From: Tyto alba | Taxonomy: Eukaryota; Chordata; Aves; Strigiformes; Tytonidae | NCBI RefSeq assembly: GCF_018691265.1 | Contig: NW_024881316.1 | Span: 26,761,819-26,825,818 of the forward strand | Length of the DNA stretch: 64,000 bases | Direction of reading: 5' to 3' | Part shown: piece by piece, positions 1-13,504 of the stretch | Layout: each line of letters opens with the position of its first letter | How positions within the stretch are numbered: position 1 is the first letter of the stretch | Notes under the pieces: generated by a model | Databases searched by the model: none | Seen by the model: the letters and a program-made list of their open reading frames with translations, nothing else | Told to the model about the DNA's origin: nothing | Program-made: the position numbers and the translations under genes

Positions 1-1795
1 TTAAGACTGTTTACACAGCTGAAGAGAACAGAACATAAGAGGGAACTTGATGGAAATTTTAGTACCTAAATCTAGAAAGTAATCTAAGAAAACCATATCC
101 TTGAGGTTTACCCTTCCAGAAACCCTTGGGACATTAGCCTTATTGCCTTCACTGATGTCTCTGTATAATGTGTTCCTGTCTTAGAAGAAAAGGAAACACA
201 CTGCTATCAAATCCATTTCATCCCATGCGGATACAATTGTGTTTCAATCATCTTTCATCATTTGAGCACTTGTTTTTCAGCTTTAGACATAAATGTCTGC
301 ACTTGCAACATATATAGCACAAAAATACTTTCTGCATTGCCCAATTTCAGCATTTAAGAAAATCCTGCTTCACTCTGAGGTTGGAAAAGCAGCAAAAGTC
401 CAATATAGAAACAAATACAATGATATCATGACTTTTTATGCGATAGTTAAAGACATGTTAACTTGCTGTTCTTACTACTTCACTTGTTAGAAATATTTAC
501 ATACAGATCAGTGTATAGTGTAGTAAACATAAAATTTGTCCCATATATTGACAAAAATTATCTGTTATTAATTTGTATATTTACATAGAATGAGGTATAA
601 ATTACTGCCATTTTAAAAACATTGGAGTTGATTTTTTGTTTCTGTTTCTATCTAGGATAAATGGCTGCATTTTAAGATTATTAACCACTGCAAGCTCTAG
701 AAAAAAAAATAAATTAATATGAATCAAGAAAGGATTACTGCTTTTTGTAATATTTTTGTTACTCACATGCATCATGATGATGTTGTTAGCATTCTAATAC
801 AGTCAGTCACTAGCAATTTTGCTATTGTTATTGGGTTTTTTGCATAATAGATTTGAATTGTCAAGGCTTGTTTCTCAATTAGTTTCTACATCTGATTTTA
901 TTTTCAATTGATCAAGTTGTTCCCAAGACACAGAACTAATTAATTTCCTGTGAATGTGTCCTATAGTTTTACCCTTTTCTCCTACCATTGCAATTAAATT
1001 CTACTCCATGTCTTCGTTAATGTAGAACTGCACTAGTTTCTTCTCATGTCTCTTCCTAGTTTGCTCCTGATCCCTCCTATGGTGCCCTAAATACTTAGTA
1101 GGGATAGGCTGGGAGTTTATCAGCCATTCAGCTGGCTAAACAGAGAAAACAGATATTAAACCTCTGATACATCTGTTCTCTCTCACAAAACTTTGTCCCT
1201 TTGAGAGCTCTTACTGTCTTTCTCTCTCTAATTAAGTTGAAATTGCCCTGTTTATTCAAAAGGGGTTAGGTGATCCAAAGAATGTAATGTACTGTGATCC
1301 TATAAACTTAATCTTCTTAGGAAACTGAACTAAAAACATGTCTACTACTGAGGAGTGAATCAAATTAAAACAGATATGAATACCTCACTTAAAGTCTGTG
1401 GTCCTCAGATATGTGTAGATAATGTACTGGACATTTTATGGAAACAATAAGATTTAAAAATGTTTAAGATTTTTCCATATGCAGTGACAAACATAGGAAA
1501 CCCATACATGTAGTTAGGATGGGTTTTTCTCTTCTTTGACCCTAAGGAAAATTGAATTCAGAATTATGCAAATCCTGATAATGTCTGTTTAAAGAAGACA
1601 TCTTCTAAATTATAAAAAATGGTTGTATTTTTGTAAAAATGTATTTGGATTATCACAGAAACTGAAGTTATTTCAAACTGTTTGTAGAATTCCTGTGTCA
1701 CTTTGTATTATTGCAATGTATGATTTGATTGCTATATGTCTTTTCTATAAGGTTTAATAATGAATTATCTTCTTTTGGTTTGCTTGTTTTCTCAG
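1..1795 (+). other. CSMD3: End of an upstream CSMD3 intron
   Basis: AT-rich sequence leading to the acceptor of exon A. I found no second exon, repeat family or RNA gene here. The short open frames look like chance. The preceding CSMD3 exon must lie upstream of the window. Confidence 0.7.
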
Positions 1796-1873
1796 TGAAA
1801 AAAGCAATTGAACTGAAATCAAGAGGAGTCAAGATGTTGCCCAGCAAAGACAGTAACCACAAAAATTCTGTCT
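1796..1873 (+). CDS. CSMD3: CSMD3 exon A: linker after a CUB domain
   Basis: This 78 nt exon has a strong acceptor (pyrimidine-rich tract ending in TTTTCTCAG) and a consensus donor, GTAAGT. It starts with the last two bases of a codon and ends with the first base of one, so it is a symmetric 1-1 exon that could be skipped without changing frame. It encodes 25 whole codons, including AIELKSRG and VKMLPSKDSNHKNSV. The segment is rich in Lys and Ser and has no Cys. I recognise it as the linker that CSMD proteins carry between an early CUB domain and the next Sushi module. The last base, T, joins TG of exon B to give Leu (NSV-L-MQGG). The assignment rests on this join and on remembered family sequence. 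Confidence 0.85.
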
Positions 1874-4800
1874 GTAAGTTCTTTATACCATTATCTTTAG
1901 TGATTGCATATTTCTTCTGGAGTCCTATTAAATATACAAATAAGAGAGAGGTGTTGGGAAGCTATGGTCATAAAAAGTTATTATGCTTTCAATTGTCACT
2001 GAAATAGATCTCAGCTGGTAATACTGAGGGTGTAGAAAACAGAATATTGTGTCATAATGTCTGAAAAATACAGGTATGTAGAAAAAAAATGCACGTTTTA
2101 TATATCAGGATATTTTTATATATCAAGATATTTAGAATTCAGAGATGCAAGGCAAGTTAGCCAATCCAGGCAGAACAGTACCATATAGCCTTTATCATTG
2201 CAATACTGGTGGCAGTGATGGTATCAGCATTTTCTGGATCTAAGTTTATGCTTTCTGACCTTTTTTCTTCCCCTCTGTTAATATCACAGCTTTAATTCTT
2301 CCCCCTCCTTGACATATTATGTCCAGGTAACTGCCTCTTTGCAGTCATTTGATATAACACAGCCGGGCTTAAGAATTGCTGTAATTCCCAGGTTCTCAGG
2401 AAGATTGAGATCTCCATTAGTCAGGCCAGTCTTGAAACAAGAAAAATAAGATAATTTTATATTTTGGAAAGCAGAGAATCCCTTAGTCCCCAAAAAGCTA
2501 GAGGGTAAGCCAGTGTTCACCTATAACTCATTAAAAGTGCTTGTATAATGACTAAGATGTATTTGAATAAGTTAATTCTTCATGTAATAACACTGAACCC
2601 AATCAAGTGAAACCTGGGCTATGTTTTCCTTATTGTGTGCTATTCTGCAAGTACAGAGGGAATGAGTGGCTTGAAGGCTAATGTCTAGGGAATATGATCT
2701 GGTCTCTGCATTACTGCAGTGCATTGTTTAATGAAAAGTGGGTGTTTCGTTATGCTCACTAGAACAAGAGAAACATGACAATTTTCTGCTTTAAATATTG
2801 TACATTGATGATGTGGCACTCAAAAGGAACTTTTTATGCAAGGTGCAGCAGAAAAAGTTGATCCATCTCTTTGGTGTTTGTATCCGAATGGTTGATTATT
2901 TCATTATTTATAAGTTACTTCTGGGAGCTGTGTGATCTCTGCTTATGCTCTCAGAGCACATGCTGTCAGACACCACATTTAATTACACAAAATGGAAGTA
3001 AGACTGTCTATGGAAGAAATTATTATAAGGCAGTCTGATGTTTACTTCCAATGTAATATCTTTTATCTTTTTTTTTCTTTGAGTTTTGACTTGTGAAGCT
3101 TTATTATCACGTCTGACTTTTCAACATGTCTAAAAAGTGCGTTTTTATTATTAACATTACTTTCACATATATGAAGCTTATAAAAATTTTTAAAATACAA
3201 ACAGTTGGATTCAAATGTACTTTGCTGCTCTTTCTGACATAAGCCTTTAGTATTTAACCATTTTTCTTGTTAATAATTATGTAGATGGAAAAAGTAATTG
3301 GGAATTCAACTTTAGAGAACTATTAAGAATGGATGTTACCATTTAATACCAATTAGCAAGGCTCTGAAAAAGCAAATTAAAGACAAACATCTCTCCCCAT
3401 TTTTGTATGCTAGATCTTTTTAATATTATCTATAAAACAGAAAGCTTATTTTGCATTTTGGTTTACGGGGGGTAGACGGAATGTGTATACTGGCATGGCA
3501 AATTCTGTGAGATCATGTCCTGCCCCTGCAAACCCCAAGATCTGCAGGTTTCTCACAGCTCTTCCTCCCAAGCACAACTTGACAGCAGCTGCAGAAAGCA
3601 TTTTACAGTGGCACAGCTCTGTGTTGTGTTAGGATTTAGGCAGAAAACATTAGCAATGTACTGAAAATTCCTTGTGGAATGCAGAAGAGTATTTCAGTTG
3701 TGTACAGTCATATCTCACTCCTCTCCTCCCAGACCTGCCTGGATTCCTGGATGCTTTCTTTCAAATTCTCTGCCATCCTTTTTAAAGAGTCAGGTAGCGA
3801 AGCATGGCTTTGGAATATAGATGCCTTGGTAGATTTACTATGGGAAAAAAAATCATTATATTGTCACTCCCCAGGGAAAGAACAGGTTTTTGCTTTTTAT
3901 TTTTCTTCTTCAGTATACCTGAAAGAAACACATCAAATTAGTTGGTTGCCAGAATACTCCTGCCAACTAGTACCCTTTAGCACTGGGCCAGATGCAGTTG
4001 AATCATAATTAATTTATGGAAGGAAATGGGAAAAGGATGGGAAAGATAATTGAACTAAAATATGGTCCTGTTTCATCGAAACTGCACTTGACAAAGTTTT
4101 GGAACAGTAAACCAGGAGAAAGTAAATGGACAGGCAGCTCTGATGGTTACCTTTTCACACTTCGTCCTCATTAATGCTCGAGCTGCCACAAACACTGACC
4201 AAATCCAATGCTAAGCGTATTTCCCCTTGGTCGTCTGAATCTGATTTCTCACAGGAGCAAGAAGAGAGTTTTAGTTTATGAATCTGCTTAGGGGAATAAA
4301 ATCCAATTACATCTGGTTTAGTGTCCATCTCTTTTGTTGCAGGCTCAGCGTACTCACTTTTGTTCCCTTACTTAGTCACTCTGATATATGTGGTATATTC
4401 CCAAAAGAAGTTATTTGATCCAAATTGCTAGTCACTCATTCTCATTCTAACATGAAATAAGGCAGCAGACTCTGTGTCCCTAATGGTTGTGGCCTCGTCC
4501 TAAAACTATTATGAATATAATTTGCATGGTAACTGAGTAGATAAAAATATAATTTTGATTGCTGGCTTTTGTATGAATATGTTTTCATGGCAATATTCCT
4601 GCCCAGCAACACTGTCAGTGGGTGATTGTTGCTTCCAAACACCTGGGCATTGCCTCTACATTAGAGAGATTGTACAGAGAGCATCCTGTACATCCAAAAG
4701 AAGAAGAGCCCTAATGAAGTGATCCATGAGGACAGACCATCAGTAGGCAGCTACAGTCCTTATAAAAGGCTGATTTTCCAGGCAAGTAGGAGACCTTGTA

Positions 4801-4949
4801 GTTTATATTTTCAAGTCTAGCCTCTGATACATACCAGGCAGTTACTGCTGGTCATTCAATGTGTAAGGGGTAATGAGTGAGTACAGGTCTTGAACTCTTC
4901 AGGACACCAGTTTGCAGAATATTGGGAAGGAAAGGCTATAAGTGCAGAC

Positions 4950-5175
4950 TTGCTACTCGGCACCTCTGCGAATCTTTGGCCCGTGTGTGGCCCTCAGCAG
5001 CCTCAGGGCAGAGGAGGGTTAGGAGAGTAGACAGGTCTAGACGCCCCTAATGCCCCCAGCCCTAGTGCTGCAGTTGCAGGGCAGCCTCCCACTGCCAGGC
5101 CTCCCCACCAGCAGCAGGACCGAGCACAGCAATGCAGCAAGCTCACGATAAACGCCAAGGAAGTTCAGTGAGGTA
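4950..5175. other. GC-rich island of unknown origin
   Basis: This stretch stands out by its GC content from AT-rich intron on both sides. It is rich in CAGCAG/CTGC words, for example around GCAGCAGGACCGAGCACAGC, and has few CpG. I see no reading frame of note, no TATA box and no terminal repeats. It could be an old transposable element fragment or a conserved non-coding block. I do not recognise the family. Confidence 0.4.
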
Positions 5176-8100
5176 AGAGCCATCATATAAAATGAAAGTG
5201 CTTACAAGGTTTATGTGGTACATGCAAATCTGCCAGGGCTATAATGCTAGGAGGGGAAGGCAGCAGAGGGAATGAAGTGTCTGGGAGAACTGACTTCCTG
5301 AGTTTTCTCTTGTCAAAATTCAGTGTCCATAGTGGCTCTCAAGCCACACGACACAGCAAACTGCAGGGAATGTCCACATTCTGGAATAGCAACAAAGATT
5401 AACAGACAGAGTCTGAGTGATTCTTTTAAAGATATGGCATTCATATTGCACCATGATAACAGTTCATAGCAATCACTGAATATTTAGTGACTTAACCTTA
5501 CTTTGCAAAGTGTTTAGTGTGTGAAGTACTATGTTTTACAAAGTGAGATGTGTGTAGGCATTTGCTGAGTAAAAAACTTCACTGAAACAATTTCAGGCTT
5601 CTGTAGTATTATTTGAAAATTTATTCCAGAATACCAGAAAACCACGTCAGATGGTTTGAAGAGCATGATTTCAGCATGAGTAAGATTAATACTTCATCTG
5701 AAGTCTTAGCTACAGAGTTTATCCAAACAGTTTTTCACCCTAAAGATGATAAAAAGAACTATTTTTAAACAATTATTTTTGCCATGTAGAGGCAAAGAAC
5801 AAATGAGTTTACAGACTAAGTATTGATTGGTTGCAGCACATTAAGATGAATTAATGGCACATGCTGTTGAAACTATAGTGATTACTACCAAAACAGGATT
5901 ACATTGTTAATTCTGTGTAAGAAAGAAAGAATGACAGCAGTCATTATTTATTTTGTTATTGGGTAAATCTGACAAAAATGGTTTAGTACATTGGAATGTA
6001 AAGTTAAAAATATGTTCATAGCAAAATTTTAGGATGGAATTTTGTTGCTTATCAATATATTCCTTATGTTTTAAATAATTTGGTAATTTCATCTTATTTA
6101 CATTTGTCTACTGGTAAATATACTTTCACAGAAGCAACATAATGGTTAGTAAAATTTTGCTCTTCAGTTAATGAAAGAGTATTTCTCTGGGAGGGAAAAT
6201 ATTGGACTAAATTGTTGCACTTAATAGCAGAATTTTCTGACTGGTTTGTTCTTATTCCTTAGTAAAGAACAATTTATTTAAGAAATTATTTTGAAAAGAC
6301 CAATACTTAGAAATCAATTGCAAACCAATGTGCAATCAACTTCACAAGCTGATACAACCACTGAAGGTCATCTCAAGTTACAATTATAAAAGATAATGCT
6401 ATTTCTAATTACTACATTTTGTAATGAAATGTATAGCTTATCATGATATAAAAATCAATTTCTTATTATTATGTTTACTATTTAAATTAAATTCTTAATT
6501 TTTTCCCTAAAATTATTTTATGGTTTAAATATTTTATTAGGATATTTCTCTCCAACTATTTTATGAAGAATGAAAAACTGTGCAATAATTCCATAATATT
6601 ATTTTTTAAATACACATCTAATGGAAAAGTCTCCACCAAAAATTCTAAATGATTTTTTGTGTGCTTGTATTATATTGAATCTTCACAAGTGAAAACCCAT
6701 TTCTTATTAAATTTGAATTTTCACAGGCTTTCACATGCTGTATTTGTGTCAAATCATAATCAAGAAATACTGTTAAATATTGATTGTTCTGAGAGTTTTC
6801 AGTCTTGAATTTAAAAAAAACAAACAAATAAAACAACACTAAGGCTATCTCACTCTCTAAACCTGTACTCCAATCTTACATAAATTTAAACTAGTCAAAT
6901 ATAACATCTAATGCTTTATCCTTAATTAATTTAAGAAATTTCAGTGGCGATGCTATTGATCACCAATAAACATGATGCAAAAAAACCCACCCAAGTAATT
7001 ATAAGAGGTCATGTATTAGAAGATCCTGTGCTTTGGATCCTGTGTGCTTAAGAGCTCTCAATATTTAGTCTGTTTTTCACTGTGAATATTTTAAATATTA
7101 CATGAAACTATATTTTAAAAAATTAAAAAACTAAGTATGAACATTAAGATAAAATAGAGTGACTTTAGAAATTTTAAAAAATATTATCTTCCTGGCAAGT
7201 AGATTTTGTCTGGTGCAATTCCTCAGGTCTGTCCCCCTTCAAGCAAGTATGAATTTAAAAGCATTGTAGAAACAAATATAACATAAATTGGTCTCCTTGA
7301 TTGGTCTCACTGTCAGCTAAAGCAAGTAAAGCAAATATAGAAATGTTGGCAGGTTTCAGGCTTGCTTTTATTCTGGGGTACGCAGTAGTATTTGTAAATT
7401 TTTTGAAGAGAAATTTGAGGGGTTGTTTGCCCTTTTCTAACACAGGTGATGAATTTACTGTTGCTTCCAAAAAAAAACCAAGGGAACAAGAAAAGAAAGA
7501 CAACATATCAAGAGACATACTTTCCTAATTTTTTGGAATGGAAACACACCATCACTATATTTTATAACATTATCTGCTGTGTCCTTTAAAAAGAGAAATT
7601 TCTAATTGAGGATCTTAAGATTTCCTTCTATAAATACCCGTGTGTTAAAAACTGTTTCCTGGGCTCTTTATTGCAATGCAAGGGTGAAAAGTGACAGGAT
7701 TCCTCTGTAGTTCTTTTCTGACCATTGTTGAGCATCTGTTCAGCATCTTCTGTGTTTACTGGCTGATATACCCCTTCTCTCATAATGAAAACAGAGACCT
7801 TTGCCTAAAACTTCTTCACCAAGAAAAGGATTTGAAATACCTACATTTAAGATTGAGATTCCTCAGAGGAAGCCAAACTAGAAAACTGTTTTGTGCTAAG
7901 ATCAGTATGAAGTTACATCTTTCCCATTAATTTCTATAGGAATTCTCTCTGAAGACCTTGGTGTTCTCAGTGGAAGCTACTCTGTGCTTGTGTGTTGAAT
8001 TGTATTCTGTTAATATACAGGCACTGAATGGGTTCTCATTTCTAAGTGCAAAATCAGAAGCTTCCTAAATGTCTACATGGTATCATAAACTCTCCAGCCT

Positions 8101-8464
8101 TTTCAATCATGAAAGCTGTTTTTCATTCTTTCAAATCCACATCTTGAAAAGGAAAGCATTTTTCAAGTTTACATTTACTTTATGCATCTCTGCAAATGAG
8201 AGAAAGGATTGTTTATCTTGCTGATGTATTAATTACAATGTTAGGAAACATGAGGCTTAAATAAGTAAGATTTTGTGGTCCTACCATGTTTGCAAATATC
8301 AAATTTTATTTCAAAAAGCCTTTTTACAGAAATACTGAGCATATGTTAATGTTTAGTTAAAAATAAATAATAAAAAAAAAGAAATAATACTTAAAACACT
8401 GACACTTTTATGCAATAGATTAAGGGATGGATCCTGGAATCTTTAATATTGAAAGTATCGTTGT

Positions 8465-8514
8465 TATATATGTATATGTATAGATATGTGTGTAAGTATA
8501 TGTATATATATGTA
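8465..8514. repeat. TA/TATG microsatellite
   Basis: An imperfect run of TATATG, TGTATA and TATATATG units about 50 nt long. It is a simple repeat with no visible coding role. Confidence 0.8.
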
Positions 8515-11456
8515 CGGTTGTAGTTAAATACATAACACATAGTATTCCATTCAATATTTACCATATGGCTAATAAAAGATTAATGACTCTATTTCCTCTT
8601 TTACTGAGAATTATAGGATCAAACTGGACAGTAGGAAAAAATAACTACAACATTAACCTCTAACAGTTTTATAAAGCTTTAATAAAACAGGAAGGATAAT
8701 TGCCCTGATGTACTTTGTCATATCATAGAATGTAAAAATACAGAGTTGCCCAAGTGTTAAAGAATTTCGAATCTTCAGAGAAGGTATCCCTATGAAATGG
8801 AATACTACAGTGCTATTTTACTAGATTGTATAAATTGTTTCATAAGTCAAGTTAGTAAATTATACTAGCTGTTCTAAATAAGCCTTCATCACGGCAGGAG
8901 TTTAAATATCTTCTAAAATACTATGCAAAAATCTTGCTGTGAAGAGAAATACTGCCTAAATATATTTGTGTAGAAAAGCATCACTTGTAGCTACAAGCAA
9001 AACAAGGTGTTTCATCAATTATTTAATACATTAATTGCATATATAATTTGTAAAATAACCAGAAGAAAGCATCTATTAAAATATGTAAAGCAAGATGTAA
9101 TCTGAATGAATTATAGATGGCTAAAATGAATTGTTATCCAGCTAGGAAGTTGAAACTGCCAGTAAATAAATTTCATATACAATTATAGAACATTACTAAT
9201 TATCCAGAATGAATGTTCACACTGTAGGCTAAATTGACACTGAATTCTGTTATTTTCAAAGTCAAAGTCTTAAGAATAATGAACCTGCTTTTAGCAATTA
9301 CCATTCTGTATAAATTAACTATTCATGTGAAATTTAAATATAAACCTTAATACTTTTATATAGCTTCATTTGTTTAACTCACGTACACAGCTCTGTTAAA
9401 AATATAGATGTGGGCAGTAAATAGCCTGGCAAAATTAAGTCTCTGTAGATTCAAATAATGTATGTAATGAAGGCATTCAGAAGTTGTGGGTGGGTGAATT
9501 CAGACCTCTGGAACATAAAAAATATTAAAACAATTTTAATTAAAGAAGTATGACACTGGTCTGTGCAGCGAAGGTGTGCTGCAGAATATAGATACCTCCA
9601 CTGTCAAGTCCTTTGGAAGAGTCAGAGACTTCTCAGCTCCTGCAAGGATATTTCCACTTTCCACAGAGGCTAATATTGTAGTCTGAAAAGTTTAACACTA
9701 TCTGCATAGTTCATGCATGTTGAGTATGTATTCAGATGCTGGTTTTCTAAATCCAGGTTGTGGGATAATATCTTCAGAATCTGATAGAAGGTCTTGGACT
9801 ATTTTCCATCTTCAGAATTTTCTCTTTACATTGTGAAACACTTTGGAAAATAATTTCAACTGTGTTGGCATAGCATCTCCCTGTCTGTTGTTAGCCTGTC
9901 ACACTTGAACATATCTATTCTTGCAGCTTTGAGCAGAACTGCAAAGTGCCAGTGTCAGATATGTTTGGAACAGGGGAGCTTTGTTAGGTGACAGTTTATT
10001 TATCAGCTTCAGACCAGTTTGAGTCCACTATTCCTTCTTCACTTGGAAAAAGGGAGGTAAAAAATTTACACTACACTTGAACAATGTATCAATTTCCTCA
10101 ATAATGTGCATTGAAGTGCTTGAAATATCATTGGAATGGAACCAAAAAACTCAAGAAGGAACTAAAATGGAAATAAATACTTTGGATTATATTTGGAAGG
10201 AAAGAACTAGGTGCTGGTTTAGGGCCTGGGGTTTATTCAACATGATCTGTCCTTCCAATGAGACTGATAGAACAGGTTTTTCTTTAAAAATGCAAAGAAT
10301 GGTTACTCAGCTACATAATTTTAGAAATATAAACAAAAAGAACAATCAAGAAAAATCCCAAAATACCTGGCTAAGTTTTCTGTTATATGTCAGCATACTT
10401 GAAAAAGAAGGGACTGTAAATGGGGTGCTCTGGCTTGTATGCATGTGTCTATCATACAAGTCATCTGAACTCAGATAAGAGTGACAAGATCACTTTCTCA
10501 TGTATCAAAGTAATGTAAGTTTTAATACACATGATGGTAGTCAATATTTTTAATTCTGAAAAGTTTTAATTTAACAGGAAATAATTATATCTCTGTATTG
10601 TTCTGCTAATACAGCCATTTATTTGATTTCTGTCACCTCACTGTCTTAATATTTTCTGCTTCAGGCTCCTAACATGAAAGAAGTTCTCCTGCATAAGCAA
10701 AAGGAATGTGTGAAAAATATATGCATACCTTCACTAGTTTAATGCTTTTGAACAGAATTCTGATGCTCAGTGTCTCTGCTAGAGGACCTATAAAGTCAGT
10801 GAATTATCAAATTAACAAGAGCAAAACAGTATGGTTTCTCTAAGCAGCCGTTTCATGTGGCATATATTGTTTTATTCAGCATGTTAGTTTTTATTGCCAT
10901 ATCAGCTTTTCCTTCATGTTTTTGAAGTCACATGGGAAACCTGTTTTTTACTGAGAAGCCATGTTTCTTTCTCAATTCTACCAGGCCTTGTTTTCAGAAG
11001 TCTGAAAATGTATCTGCATTACAGAATAGCAGAGGTTAAAATAAATTCCTTTGTCATAAATGACAATCACTTTTCTTAAGTTTAAAAATCTGGCATGAAG
11101 CAACATCACCTGCTTGGATATTACTGTATTGTAGCTACGGAATAAATTAAAAACTGAATCCACATTTTACTGTATCAAAGTTCAAAACCACTTAAGCACT
11201 TAAAATTTAATTTTTGTATTATTTTTTGCTGTTTTTCAGTTAAATTAATCATAGCAATTTCTGGTCTAGTCCTGAAGTGCAAGTCCTAATGTATAGGATG
11301 ACAGAGGATGAGACTTTCTGGAGAGGCAGAACTTGTATCCCACATCACTGTTAGTATAAAAACAGAACATGCCCTGAATTTCACCCAGGTTTGCTATAAA
11401 ATAATTTATGTTTTTCAGTGTTTCAGTTCTTATTCTCCCATTGTTCCTTGTCTTAT

Positions 11457-11886
11457 TGTATGTACTGAATCTTAATTTTGTTCAGAGAAGCCCATATGGT
11501 GCTGTGTTTCAGATTTGTGACCAAAACAATGTTGATAACACACCAGAGTTGTGACTGTCACTGAACAGTCCTTACACAATGTCTAGGTTTTTTTCTTTTT
11601 CTTATTCTGTCCCCCACAATAAGTGGACTGGGGTTGGACAAGAGTGTGAGAGGAGACACAGTGAGGAAAGCTGAACCAAATTGACCAAAGGAATATTCCA
11701 TGCAATGTAACATCAAGTTTGGCAATGAAAACTATGGGTAGTCTTTCCATGATAACCATTGCTAGGGGGCTGGCTGGGCATTGGTCTGCTGGGGGGGAGG
11801 TAGTAAGTGGTGGGAGGTACTTGGGAGGTAGCAAGTGATGCCTTTGCATCATTTCTTGGTGTGGTTTGTTTTTTTTTTTTTGTTTT

Positions 11887-11918
<32 letters not shown>

Positions 11919-12097
11919 TGTTTTGTTGTTTGTTTTTTTTTTTTTTCACCTTTCACCTGTTAAACTGTCTTTTTCTCAACCCACAAGTTTTTTACTGATT
12001 TTTACTCTTCCAGTACTCTCCCCTATCTCACTGGGAAGGGGTGAAGTGAGTAAGGGGCTGGTGGTGCTTATTTGCTGGCAGGGGTCAACTCACCACA
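11457..12097 (+). mobile_element. Solo LTR, common family, + orientation (copy 1)
   Basis: The segment matches, in reverse orientation, the other three LTRs of this family in the window. Shared blocks include GGTGCTGTGTTTCAG, AATGTTGATAACACACCAG, GACCAAAGGAATATTCC and CTGTTAAACTGTC followed by TCTCAACCCACAAG, and an end rich in TTGCTGGCAGGGGTCAACTC. Sense direction is set by the TTAAACTGTC block, which lies near the 3' end of each copy. A T/TTTTG tract interrupts it at 11865-11946. There is no internal coding region beside it, so it is a solo LTR of an old endogenous retrovirus. The ends are approximate and no target duplication was found. The original promoter has decayed. Confidence 0.75.
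11865..11946. repeat. T-rich (TTTTG)n tract inside LTR copy 1
   Basis: An 82 nt run of T with G at mostly 5 nt spacing. It produces false open frames rich in Phe on one strand and Lys on the other. It sits just before the TTAAACTGTC block of the LTR, the position where copy 3 (30195-30835) carries an A/CA-rich tract on the opposite strand. Confidence 0.9.
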
Positions 12098-13504
12098 TAG
12101 AAATACAGAAACATTTCACTAACAATAACATAATTCCTTTACCAAATCAGTCTCTTACAAATCTTTGTTCCTTCCATGCTATAGCCCCTTTGACATGTCA
12201 TATTTTTCACCCTTTATGTCTTTATAGTAATTTCTCAGTCTCAGACTCTGCCTAGAGAGCTTCAGTCTCCCTCCATCACCTTATTCCTCATTCCTCTCAT
12301 CTGATATTCTCTCTTCTCCCCCCATTTCTCTCCCCATCTCTCATTTATAATTAACAAACTCTCTTACATGCTGTTTGCCATTCTTCTCCCTTTCTATCTC
12401 AGTTTCTAATTTCTTATATAATTTTCTATCTCCCTTTCTCTCTCTTTCTTTTCTATATCATTTTTTTTTTTCTCTCTTGTCAAACTCTACTGGTACTTTC
12501 AAACTTTCTGACAGTTGTCTTTAAATCCAGCTCTTTTTCCCTCTGTATTTGAATCAGGCAACTGGCTGCTTCTGTCAGGAAGGCTTGGTAGAAAAAGAGT
12601 AAGTGGTTGTAGAGGAAATACTAGCTCTCAGTTCAGCACCAGAACTGGATGTTCATTGGTCTCTGGAAGTGGAGAGTATTACATGGATAGCACACTGCCC
12701 AATCTGTTAGGCTTTGTTAAATTTGACATTTATTTGGAATGTCCTTGCTAAAACCTGTTTCTGTCAGTCATCTTGAATTACTGTTTCCCAAAGGTCTCCC
12801 ATTTGGCCATTTTTAGTAGATGTTGGAAGAGCAAAATCCATATCCTTGATACAAAGGTCACTTTCACAACAAATGTAAGTTTTGAAGTATGGCAGTCCTA
12901 ATATATTCCTTGGAAAAGGTCATCTCCATTTTTTTAGTGTGGAGAACTGAATTTTTCTTGTTGCTCTCTCAAAAATTAATGAGATGAATAAACAATAATA
13001 ATTTAAATTTAATTATAATTAAACAAGAATAATCCAAGGCAGATACCTGAAAAAGAAAATTCAAGCTCCCACAGCCATTGTTTGCTAAAGGTATGTACAA
13101 GTGAAAGAATAATTTTTAAAAAGATATTGCTGAGCAACTTTAAAATAATTGAAAACATCATCCCTGCCTATAACAAATGTCTGTTCTTTGTTCCTGTTTT
13201 GTTATTCAATGAAGTCCCTTCCTAAAATGTATAATTAGACATTACTACTTCAGGCTTTAGAGAAGTATTATACAACCTCACTTGATGAATTGCTGAAATA
13301 TTCAGGATGAGTGTCACAGATATTTATCAACTAAAGGCATGAAAATTCAGAATTCACTTTTTGGGGAAACTGATAAAGCACATATAGAGAACACAAGAAA
13401 TTAAGCAAAGACTGCATATTTTCTTGGATGGTTTTCATTAGAATATAGCAAAAATAAAGTTGTGTGAACTAACAGTGTATCAGCACAAGATAGTTGAATG
13501 CAGT
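12098..13504 (+). other. CSMD3: Intron segment with a pyrimidine-rich stretch
   Basis: From about 12250 to 12480 the + strand is very rich in C and T (repeats of CTCTCT, TTCTCCC and CCATCTCTC), probably a decayed CT repeat. The remainder is AT-rich. The 12515-12751 frame gives no recognisable protein. No sign of a retroviral interior follows the LTR at 11457-12097. Confidence 0.6.

Larger units (their letters stand above)
1874..11456 (+). other. CSMD3: Large 48 kb intron, first segment
   Basis: Mostly AT-rich unique-looking sequence. It holds a GC-rich patch at about 4950-5175 and a TATG/TGTA simple repeat at 8465-8514, listed separately. No CUB or Sushi coding motif was found in any frame. 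Near 2098-2130 there is a short degenerate repeat of TATATATCARGATATTT. Nothing else is recognised. Confidence 0.65.

Noticed and set aside
10077..10478. 133-residue open frame
   Set aside because: No domain, no splice context and no conserved motif; length is within chance for an AT-rich intron of this size.
11866..12255. Phe-rich hydrophobic frame resembling a membrane protein
   Set aside because: Arises from the T/TTTTG simple repeat in the LTR.
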